From positions 1 through 5,439 of the forward strand of contig JAATEU010000306.1 of the NCBI GenBank assembly GCA_015655565.1: a stretch of 5,439 bases of DNA, read 5' to 3'. Below, piece after piece: positions 1 to 5,432 of the stretch (positions are counted from its first letter, which is position 1; each line of letters starts with the position of its first letter). Under the pieces are notes generated by a model, which did no database searches, was not told the DNA's origin, and saw only the letters and a list, made by a program, of their open reading frames with translations. The stretch comes from Clostridiales bacterium (GTDB lineage: Bacteria; Bacillota; Clostridia; Lachnospirales; Lachnospiraceae). A program made the translations under genes and the position numbers.

Positions 1-6
1 ACACAT
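1..6 (-). CDS. Start of a divergent gene leaving the window (first two codons)
   Basis: Read on the minus strand, an ATG at 6..4 (ATG TGT) is preceded by a strong ribosome binding site, AAGGAG at 20..15, with an 8-nt spacer. This matches the AAGGAG and 7-8 nt spacing of rhaB, rhaA and the aldolase; the site GGAGACAATT is almost the same as the one before the aldolase. Only two codons are visible, so no product can be named from sequence. In comparable sugar loci the divergent gene is often a transcription regulator such as an AraC-family protein, but that is inference from position only. Confidence 0.5.
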
Positions 7-79
7 AAAATTGTCTCCTTCCTTATTTCCGCGAAGACAACAGGCCAAGTAAGAATGGATTCGTTACAAGGCCGGCTGC

Positions 80-114
80 AAAACCGTTCCGGGTTGCTTT
101 GCCGGGACAGTTTT
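80..114. terminator. Hairpin with A-tract/U-tract arms, possible terminator or attenuator
   Basis: Arms 80-92 and 102-114 pair over 13 positions, with one A/C mismatch and one G-T wobble, around a 9-nt loop. The stem has a GC-rich core (CCGG/CCGG) flanked by AAAA on one side and TTTT on the other, so it could act in either direction. On the minus strand it lies about 75 nt before the ATG at position 6, so it could end an upstream minus-strand RNA or attenuate the divergent gene. The U-run is only four bases and is itself paired, so terminator activity is uncertain. Confidence 0.4.
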
Positions 115-214
115 CAACTGACTTTGACATAAGAAGCATTTTCACTTAACGGCTGTCTGCGAAGCAGCAAATCGATTTAGATTTGACTGTTTAAATTTTC
201 AATGTTCTATAAAC

Positions 215-242
215 ATAATAACAATAACCTGGTAAATATTAA
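215..242 (-). promoter_or_regulatory. Weak candidate promoter for the divergent gene
   Basis: On the minus strand, TATTAT (220..215, one mismatch to TATAAT) is preceded after 16 bp by TTAATA (242..237, four of six matches to TTGACA). Transcription would start near 208 and give a leader of about 200 nt before the ATG at position 6, including the hairpin at 80-114. The surroundings are very AT-rich, so chance matches are common and confidence is low. Confidence 0.22.
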
Positions 243-604
243 TAAGAATTCACAGCACTGCCAAGCTTCAATCCGTTCCTTGAAGTCAGGGCAATGCCTA
301 ATTCAATTATTCTTGGTTATGCCGCGGTTGTGCTCCGGTTGCCCGAAGTTTTTTCGACATATTACACATCCAAGCATGTGAGAGAGCATCCGCCGAATCC
401 TTCGATGACTCTCTTCCTCGTTAACCTCTAAATAACTTTCCCAATAGAGGTGCATGGCGCTAATTTGAACATTTCTGTCAGACCGGTCCTGGGTTAACCT
501 TGTTAATGGGCTGCATGAGTATCACAAAACCAATATATGTAAGAACACTCCTTTCTGTTACAAGAATGGTTCAGCAGTCAAACCGTAATATTTGTGATGG
601 TGAC

Positions 605-633
605 ATGGTAACACGAAAATGTAGAAAAGTCAA
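605..633 (-). promoter_or_regulatory. Minus-strand sigma-A-type promoter inside the intergenic region
   Basis: On the minus strand the -35 is TTGACT (633..628, five of six matches) and the -10 is TACCAT (610..605, four of six), with an ideal 17-bp spacer. Predicted start of transcription is near 598. No gene begins soon after: an AAGGAG lies at 553..548, but no ATG or GTG follows at a workable distance, which supports an untranslated RNA or a long leader rather than a short protein. Confidence 0.45.
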
Positions 634-817
634 TAAATTGGAACGTAAAGACCAGGGAAAACGCAGGAAGGAACCTTTCCAATGCAAAAATCTTCCAACC
701 ACATCTGGAAGCTGCCGGGAAACATTTCTTCCTGTGTTTGTTCTGCAGTAAAGGAAAATTTTATACCATGTTTTATGTTAATGCAAATAAGGTCGTTATT
801 TAAATTAAATGGCGTCC

Positions 818-846
818 TTAATTTTTTATGCTTATTACGGTATAAT
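818..846 (+). promoter_or_regulatory. Promoter of rhaBA
   Basis: A perfect -10, TATAAT (841-846), lies 17 bp after a poor -35, TTAATT (818-823). Transcription would begin near 853, leaving a leader of about 47 nt before the rhaB ATG. A good -10 with a weak -35 is typical of promoters needing an activator, which fits control by a rhamnose-responsive activator; that part is inference. Confidence 0.6.
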
Positions 847-899
847 GTTAATATCGGATAAATAAATGTATACAGCAGGAAAAGGAAGGAGGATTATAT

Positions 900-2303
900 A
901 TGCAAAAATACTATTTGGCAGTAGACATTGGCGCATCAAGCGGCAGGCATATCCTGGGTTCCGTAAGAGATGGTAAAATTACATTAGAAGAGATATATCG
1001 TTTTGACAACAGACTGGTAAAAAAAGATGGTTATTTATGCTGGGAACTTGACCGTCTTTTTAACGAAATTAAAAACGGTCTGAAAAAATGTAAGGAAATA
1101 GGGAAAATACCAGGCAGTATGGGTATTGATACCTGGGGTGTTGATTTCGTTTTACTTGATTCGAATGACCGGGTACTTGGCAATACGGCAGGGTATCGTG
1201 ACAGAAGAACCAATGGGATGGATGCGGAGGTTTATAAAGTGATCCCGGAAGATGAATTATATAACAGGACGGGTATACAAAAACAAATCTTTAATTCTAT
1301 CTATCAGCTGATGGCGGTAAAGACCCGGAACCCGGGTTATATGGCGGAAGCACAAAGCTTTTTGATGATTCCGGATTATTTTAACTTTTTACTGACGGGA
1401 AATAAACTGCAGGAATATACCAATGCTACAACCACACAATTGGTAAGCCCGGTTACGAGGGACTGGGATGAGGAATTAATGGACAAATTAGGTTATCATA
1501 AAAAGATGTTTCATAAAATTTCTTTACCCAAAACAGTGGTTGGAAACTTTCGGGATACTATCAGGGAGGAAGTCCGGTTTGACTGTGAAGTAATCTTGCC
1601 GGCTACCCATGACACCGGTTCTGCCGTTTTATCGGTTCCCGCCAATGACGATGATTATTTATATATCAGTTCAGGAACCTGGTCCTTAATGGGTATCGAA
1701 AGAAAGGAAGCAGATTGCAGCAAGACAAGCAAAGCTGCAAATTTCACCAATGAAGGCGGTTATGACTACCGGTTCCGGTATCTTAAGAATATTATGGGAT
1801 TATGGATGATTCAATCCGTAAGGCATGAATTGGGGAATGCATATTCCTTTGCGGAATTATGTGAGCTTGCAAAAGATGCGGACGGCTTTCAGTCAAGAGT
1901 AGACGTAAATGCGGATTGTTTTTTATCACCTGATAATATGACGGATGCCATTAAAAAATATTGTTCGGATACGAACCAGAAAGTACCGGTTTCTGTTGGG
2001 GAACTTGCAGCATGCATTTATCATAGTTTAGCAATGAGCTATGGGGATACGGTTGAAGAAATTGAAAAGATTACCGGTAAAACTTATAAAAGAATTCATA
2101 TAATCGGGGGAGGTTCCAACGCAGATTATTTAAATGAATTAACTGCAAAATATACGAAAAAGGATGTTTATGCAGGTCCCACGGAGGCAACTGCAATTGG
2201 CAATATCCTTGCGCAGATGTTAAAAGCCGGTGAATTTAAAACAATAGAAGAAGCAAGAACAGGAGTATTCAATTCCTTCCCCATTAAAAAATTTAACCGG
2301 TAA
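900..2303 (+). CDS. rhaB: Rhamnulokinase RhaB
   Basis: This cytoplasmic FGGY-family sugar kinase phosphorylates L-rhamnulose with ATP to L-rhamnulose-1-phosphate (EC 2.7.1.5), the second step of L-rhamnose use. The protein has 467 residues, near the usual length of about 480-490. Visible family features are the N-terminal phosphate loop DIGASSGR (9-16), GIDTWGVDF (75-83), the HDTGSAV segment with likely catalytic Asp238, SSGTWSLMG (257-265), the conserved TNEGG (283-287), and the C-terminal ATP-binding IIGGGSNADYLNEL (401-414). The start is secure: AAGGAGG at 886-892 lies 7 nt before the ATG. It is the first gene of the transcript and is followed by rhaA, which produces its substrate, supporting rhamnulokinase over the related fuculokinase or xylulokinase. 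No frameshift or missing key residue is seen. Confidence 0.95.
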   Translation: MQKYYLAVDIGASSGRHILGSVRDGKITLEEIYRFDNRLVKKDGYLCWELDRLFNEIKNGLKKCKEIGKIPGSMGIDTWGVDFVLLDSNDRVLGNTAGYRDRRTNGMDAEVYKVIPEDELYNRTGIQKQIFNSIYQLMAVKTRNPGYMAEAQSFLMIPDYFNFLLTGNKLQEYTNATTTQLVSPVTRDWDEELMDKLGYHKKMFHKISLPKTVVGNFRDTIREEVRFDCEVILPATHDTGSAVLSVPANDDDYLYISSGTWSLMGIERKEADCSKTSKAANFTNEGGYDYRFRYLKNIMGLWMIQSVRHELGNAYSFAELCELAKDADGFQSRVDVNADCFLSPDNMTDAIKKYCSDTNQKVPVSVGELAACIYHSLAMSYGDTVEEIEKITGKTYKRIHIIGGGSNADYLNELTAKYTKKDVYAGPTEATAIGNILAQMLKAGEFKTIEEARTGVFNSFPIKKFNR

Positions 2304-2353
2304 AGCAGGTGTGATTTTTAAAGCAGGCGGCCGGTCTGCATTTGCGGGAACTT

Positions 2354-2373
2354 ATGGATATGCAAATATCCAT
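2354..2373 (+). repeat. Perfect 8-bp hairpin with GCAA loop between rhaB and rhaA
   Basis: ATGGATAT (2354-2361) and ATATCCAT (2366-2373) form a perfect inverted repeat around a GNRA-type GCAA loop. The hairpin sits 14 nt before the rhaA ribosome binding site (2388-2393) and lacks a T-run, so it is not a normal terminator. It may act as an mRNA stability or processing element. ATTTGC at 2340-2345 could instead pair with GCAAAT at 2362-2367, an exclusive alternative fold. Confidence 0.55.
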
Positions 2374-2401
2374 TTCAACTTAATAAAAAGGAGAATATAA
2401 G

Positions 2402-3655
2402 ATGACAACAAAACAAAGATATGAATCGGCAAAAGAAATCTACAAAAATATCGGGGTGGACACGGAGGAAGTCTTGGAGCGTTTAAAAAAAGTGGCTATT
2501 TCCTTGCACTGCTGGCATGGGGATGATGTGTCAGGATTTGAAGGCGGCGGCCAATTATCCGGCGGAATCCAGGCAACCGGTAATTATCCGGGCAAAGCTG
2601 GAAATCCGGAAGAATTAATGGCAGACATTGATAAGGCTTTAAGCCTGATTCCGGGAACCCATAGGATTAATCTCCATGCGAACTATGCAATCTTTGAACC
2701 GGGTGAACAGGTGGACCGTGATAAACTGGAACCGAAGCATTTTGCCAAGTGGGTGGAATTTGCAAGGGAAAGAGGTCTGGGAATTGATTTTAACCCTACT
2801 TATTTTTCACATCCCAAGGCGGACGGTTTAACTCTGTCCAGTGAAGACGAATCAATAAGGAAATTCTGGATTGACCATGGAAAAGCCTGCATACGCATCT
2901 CCGAATATTTTGCAAAAGAGTTAAACAAGCCCTGCTTAATGAACATCTGGATTCCGGACGGCTTTAAAGACATTCCGGCAGACCGTATGAATCCAAGGGC
3001 AAGATTAAAGGATTCCCTGGATCAGATCTTGTCCATCGGATATGATAAAAACCTGGTAAATGTAGCGGTGGAATCCAAAGTATTCGGAATCGGCCTGGAA
3101 GCCTGCACGGTGGGTTCCCATGAATTTTATATGAGTTATGCGGCAAAAAACAATATCCTGTGTTTATTGGATAACGGACATTATCATCCGACAGAGGTTG
3201 TTTCAGATAAAATACCGTCCATGCTGCTCTTCTCTGAGAAATTAGCACTTCATGTAACAAGACCGGTAAGATGGGACAGTGACCATGTTGTATTATTTGA
3301 TGATGAATTAAAAGAAATTGCAAAAGAAATAGTCCGATGCGATGCACTGGACAGGGTATTAATCGGTCTGGATTTCTTTGATGCAAGTATTAACCGTATA
3401 TCGGCCTGGGTTGTGGGTATGAGAAATATGCAGAAGGCCCTTTTATATGCAATGCTTCTACCTGGCAAAAAGCTCACAGCCTTACAGAATGACAGAAACT
3501 TTACGGAGCTTATGATGTTCCAGGAAGAACTTAAGCTTTATCCGTTTGGCGATGTATGGAACTATTTCTGCGAATTAAATCAGGTTCCGGAAAAAGAAGA
3601 TTGGTTTAAGGCAGTAAAGGAATATGAAACAGAGGTATTAGCTAAGCGAAAATAA
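2402..3655 (+). CDS. rhaA: L-rhamnose isomerase RhaA
   Basis: This cytoplasmic metal-dependent aldose-ketose isomerase interconverts L-rhamnose and L-rhamnulose (EC 5.3.1.14), the first catabolic step. At 417 residues it is almost the length of the E. coli enzyme (419). All expected metal and catalytic residues are present at a constant offset of ten from E. coli numbering: Glu224, Asp257, His284 and Asp324 (structural metal site), and His260, Asp292 and Asp294 (catalytic site), in the segments [31 protein letters not shown] and IGLDFF. Other typical stretches are [11 protein letters not shown] (85-95) and [19 protein letters not shown] (128-146). AAGGAG at 2388-2393 lies 8 nt before the ATG. 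It follows rhaB by 98 bp without a clear promoter, so both probably share a transcript, and a terminator follows at 3713-3766. The gene appears intact. Confidence 0.97.
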   Translation: MTTKQRYESAKEIYKNIGVDTEEVLERLKKVAISLHCWHGDDVSGFEGGGQLSGGIQATGNYPGKAGNPEELMADIDKALSLIPGTHRINLHANYAIFEPGEQVDRDKLEPKHFAKWVEFARERGLGIDFNPTYFSHPKADGLTLSSEDESIRKFWIDHGKACIRISEYFAKELNKPCLMNIWIPDGFKDIPADRMNPRARLKDSLDQILSIGYDKNLVNVAVESKVFGIGLEACTVGSHEFYMSYAAKNNILCLLDNGHYHPTEVVSDKIPSMLLFSEKLALHVTRPVRWDSDHVVLFDDELKEIAKEIVRCDALDRVLIGLDFFDASINRISAWVVGMRNMQKALLYAMLLPGKKLTALQNDRNFTELMMFQEELKLYPFGDVWNYFCELNQVPEKEDWFKAVKEYETEVLAKRK

Positions 3656-3712
3656 GCACAGTTATTTTAAAAATGCGGTTCCAACCGTCTGCGAATATCT
3701 GTTTTGACTAAG

Positions 3713-3766
3713 AGAATGAAGAGCTACGAAATTTGAGAACGAAAGAATTTTGCGGCTCTTTATTTT
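3713..3766 (+). terminator. Rho-independent terminator after rhaA
   Basis: Arms 3713-3733 and 3746-3766 pair over about 20 of 21 positions, including several G-T wobbles and one A/C mismatch, around a 12-nt loop. The core AAGAGC/GCTCTT is followed by TTATTTT, giving the stem plus U-rich tail expected of an intrinsic terminator. It begins 58 nt after the rhaA stop codon and separates rhaBA from the aldolase operon. Confidence 0.75.
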
Positions 3767-3776
3767 CGTGAAGAGA

Positions 3777-3796
3777 GTTATTATTGGATTAATAAC
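3777..3796. repeat. Inverted repeat GTTATTA-6-TAATAAC, possible operator
   Basis: A perfect 7-bp inverted repeat (3777-3783 and 3790-3796) with a 6-bp spacer lies between the rhaA terminator and the aldolase promoter, 78 bp before the -35. It is pure A/T apart from the end G/C pair, so it would be a weak RNA hairpin. As DNA it has the symmetry of a regulator binding site upstream of a promoter. No family can be assigned from sequence. Confidence 0.3.
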
Positions 3797-3844
3797 GAAT
3801 TAAAGTGTCTTGTCTTAAACTCCTCATAAACAAATAAAAAACAA

Positions 3845-3939
3845 CAAAAACCACAAAATAAATAATAAACAGGTTGACTCAAGTGAATAAAAGTGATACA
3901 ATACAGCTAAACAAACAAAAAACAAACAAAAACCACAAA
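3845..3939 (+). repeat. 13-bp direct repeat flanking the aldolase promoter
   Basis: CAAAAACCACAAA occurs at 3845-3857 and again at 3927-3939, 82 bp apart. The first copy lies 16 bp before the -35; the second lies in the transcribed leader just before the ribosome binding site. The placement on both sides of one promoter suggests paired binding sites or DNA looping, although the surrounding sequence is A/C-rich and of low complexity, so chance similarity is possible. Confidence 0.4.
3874..3902 (+). promoter_or_regulatory. Strong promoter of the aldolase/microcompartment operon
   Basis: TTGACT (3874-3879) and TACAAT (3897-3902) each match consensus at five of six positions and are separated by an ideal 17 bp. 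TGA just before the -10 adds an extended -10 element. Transcription should start near 3909, giving a leader of about 49 nt that is nearly free of G and T until 3940 and so probably unstructured. The TTG of this -35 is also a possible start codon in frame with the aldolase, which could mislead gene calling. Confidence 0.8.
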
Positions 3940-3957
3940 TGTGAAGGAGACAATTGT

Positions 3958-4755
3958 ATGACATCTGAATACGAAATCAAGAAGGAAATATGTGAAATCG
4001 GCAGAAGGATTTATAACAAAGGTATGGTAGCGGCTAATGACGGCAACATATCGGTGAAATTAAATGACAATGAATTTTTATGTACACCCACCGGTGTCAG
4101 TAAAGGGTTTATGACTCCGGAATATATATGTAAAGTTGATAAAGAAGGTAAGGTACTTCAGGCAAACGGCAGCTTTAAACCATCTTCGGAAATTAAAATG
4201 CATATGCGTGTCTATAAAGAAAGACCGGATGTGGTTTCCGTTGTTCATGCCCATCCTATGTATGCAACCGGATTCGCAATAGCAGGCATCCCTTTAACCC
4301 AGCCGATTATGCCTGAAGCGGTTATATCACTTGGCTGTGTTCCCATTGCGGAATATGGTACGCCTTCCACAGAAGAGATACCGGATGCAGTATCGAAATA
4401 TCTTCCCTATTATGATGCCGTATTATTAGAAAATCATGGGGCACTTACCTATGCCGATTCACTTTTAGCAGCTTATCATAAGATGGAATCCGTAGAGTTC
4501 TATGCCCAGTTATTATTCATCGCAAAACAGCTCGGCGGACCACAGGAATTATCGGAAGCGCAGGTACAAAGATTATATGAAATCCGCAGACAATTCGGAA
4601 TGACCGGTAAACATCCTGCAGATCTCTGCCAAAACAAAAAAGATGGAAAAGCAAGTTGCCATGAATGTAACGGACAAGTTCATAAAGATGCGGATACCAA
4701 GGAATTAGTATCTGAAATTACAAGAAGAGTAATTGAACAATTAGGATTAAAATAG
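3958..4755 (+). CDS. fucA: Class II sugar-phosphate aldolase (FucA/RhaD type) with BMC-targeting-like tail
   Basis: This zinc-dependent aldolase is expected to split L-rhamnulose-1-phosphate and/or L-fuculose-1-phosphate into DHAP and L-lactaldehyde. The catalytic domain (about 1-215) has phosphate-binding GNIS (29-32), TG (45-46) and SS (76-77), catalytic Glu78, and zinc ligands His97, His99 (HAH) and His160 (ENHG). It is closest in form to FucA (about 215 residues), but the neighbouring rhaBA favour rhamnulose-1-phosphate; dual use is possible. About 50 extra C-terminal residues follow: a linker with Cys224, Cys234 and Cys237, then an amphipathic helix (about 247-263, ELVSEITRRVIEQL) like BMC encapsulation peptides. 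The start is ATG 3958 (265 residues), with AAGGAG at 3944-3949; an in-frame TTG at 3874 is the promoter -35. First gene of its operon. Confidence 0.9.
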   Translation: MTSEYEIKKEICEIGRRIYNKGMVAANDGNISVKLNDNEFLCTPTGVSKGFMTPEYICKVDKEGKVLQANGSFKPSSEIKMHMRVYKERPDVVSVVHAHPMYATGFAIAGIPLTQPIMPEAVISLGCVPIAEYGTPSTEEIPDAVSKYLPYYDAVLLENHGALTYADSLLAAYHKMESVEFYAQLLFIAKQLGGPQELSEAQVQRLYEIRRQFGMTGKHPADLCQNKKDGKASCHECNGQVHKDADTKELVSEITRRVIEQLGLK

Positions 4756-4781
4756 TCATTCGGTAGAAAAGAGGAATGATG

Positions 4782-5432
4782 ATGCCTGAAAATAAAGAAA
4801 CGGATAAAAAAAATCTTTCGGATTTATATCATGATTTAAATGGATTAGCGGGATTCATAGAAAACATTATAGAAAAATCAGATCATACGGATTTAAATAA
4901 TAATCTCAGGCTGATGAAACATAAATTACTTAAGGCCCAGGCACAGATGATTGAAGAAGTAGTAAAAGATGTGATGGGTATATATCTGCCAGCCAAAAAG
5001 GAAGAGATAAAACAGGATATTAATCTGGGACAGGCTGTTGCCATAATCAATGAAATAGAGCGGAAAGCGGTTCTTACGGGACTGTCGGTTGTAATTGCAG
5101 TCTATAACAGTGCGGCCCGTCCGGTTGCCATTCATTGCATGGATGATTCTTATATTGCCGGCTTTGATGTGGCGGTAAATAAGGCATATACGTCGGCAGC
5201 TTTAAAAATGTCCACTGCCGTATTGAAAAACCTTTGTCAGCCGGGACAGGAATTATACGGAATTCAAAATACGAATCAGGGAAAGATCGTAATCTTTGGC
5301 GGAGGTGAACCCCTATATTTTAAGGGCAGACTTATTGGAGCGCTTGGAGTGAGCGGCGGAACCGAAGAGGAAGACCGGGAACTGGCAGCGTTTGGCAGGA
5401 ATAAATTAGAGGAGGTTATGATGTGGCGGTAA
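4782..5432 (+). CDS. GlcG/HbpS (PduO C-terminal-like) protein with helical N-terminal extension
   Basis: Residues about 80-215 match the GlcG/HbpS (DUF336) fold, found as the C-terminal domain of PduO and as single proteins in sugar and diol microcompartment loci. Some members bind haem; the exact role is unclear. Recognisable stretches are LSVVIAVYNSAARPVAIHCMD (101-121), DVAVNKAYTSAALKMST (129-145) and KGRLIGALGVSGGTEEEDRELAAFG (181-205). The first 75 residues are charged and helical, with no cobalamin adenosyltransferase domain as in full PduO; residues 56-65 (MIEEVVKDVM) resemble an encapsulation peptide. No signal peptide or membrane segment is seen. Three ATGs occur in a row (4776, 4779, 4782); the third is best placed, 7 nt after GAGG (4771-4774), giving 216 residues. 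It follows the aldolase by 26 bp in the same operon and overlaps the next gene. Confidence 0.82.
   Translation: MPENKETDKKNLSDLYHDLNGLAGFIENIIEKSDHTDLNNNLRLMKHKLLKAQAQMIEEVVKDVMGIYLPAKKEEIKQDINLGQAVAIINEIERKAVLTGLSVVIAVYNSAARPVAIHCMDDSYIAGFDVAVNKAYTSAALKMSTAVLKNLCQPGQELYGIQNTNQGKIVIFGGGEPLYFKGRLIGALGVSGGTEEEDRELAAFGRNKLEEVMMWR

Larger units (their letters stand above)
80..598 (-). ncRNA. Candidate structured minus-strand RNA (leader or independent ncRNA)
   Basis: A minus-strand promoter (605-633) would start RNA near position 598. Downstream on that strand are several hairpins. One has arms 445-451/424-430 (seven perfect pairs). Another has an outer stem 290-297/255-262 and an inner stem 280-285/266-271. 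A GAGAG/CTCTC stem (about 411-378) encloses CATC/GATG. The outer stem 290-297/255-262 pairs fully only on the minus strand, where one position is a U-G wobble; on the plus strand it is a C/A mismatch. The run could end at the hairpin at 80-114 or continue into the gene at position 6. I cannot match it to a known RNA family. Boundaries are inferred. Confidence 0.27.
7..899. other. Long divergent intergenic region with RNA-like structure
   Basis: This 893-bp stretch lies between the divergent gene at the left edge and rhaB. No open frame here has both a ribosome binding site and protein-like composition. The longest plus-strand frame (500-751) begins at TTG without a Shine-Dalgarno sequence, and its residue pattern is unlike a folded protein. 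The region does contain a minus-strand promoter (605-633), several inverted repeats (80-114, 255-297, 424-451, 692-711) and the rhaB promoter (818-846). Compared with the short gaps elsewhere in the window it is very long, which suggests a regulatory or RNA-coding role. Confidence 0.6.

Noticed and set aside
183..213. Plus-strand promoter-like TTGACT with TCTATA (17 bp) or TATAAA (19 bp)
   Set aside because: No gene follows for about 690 bp and the region is AT-rich; probably chance, though an antisense RNA cannot be excluded.
692..711. Hairpin CTTCCA-8-TGGAAG
   Set aside because: It is upstream of the minus-strand promoter and far from rhaB; a single 6-bp stem is weak evidence for function.
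500..751. Plus-strand open frame of 83 codons beginning at TTG
   Set aside because: No ribosome binding site, unusual start codon, low-quality residue pattern, and it runs against the predicted minus-strand promoter and RNA.
1031..1213. Minus-strand open frame inside rhaB
   Set aside because: Shadow of rhaB with no ribosome binding site and no recognisable protein features.
2301..2327. Direct repeat TAAAGCAGG at 2301-2309 and 2319-2327
   Set aside because: Only two short copies, one overlapping the rhaB stop codon; likely a local duplication without clear function.
2964..3386. Minus-strand open frame of 140 codons inside rhaA
   Set aside because: It lies wholly within a well-conserved gene and has no start signal; it is a shadow frame.
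3734..3747. Catabolite-responsive-element-like sequence in the terminator loop
   Set aside because: Several mismatches to the CcpA site consensus and location inside a terminator; not convincing.
3874..3957. 28-residue N-terminal extension of the aldolase from TTG 3874
   Set aside because: The TTG is part of the -35 box and the expected transcription start is near 3909. ATG 3958 has an AAGGAG site and fits the family N-terminus.
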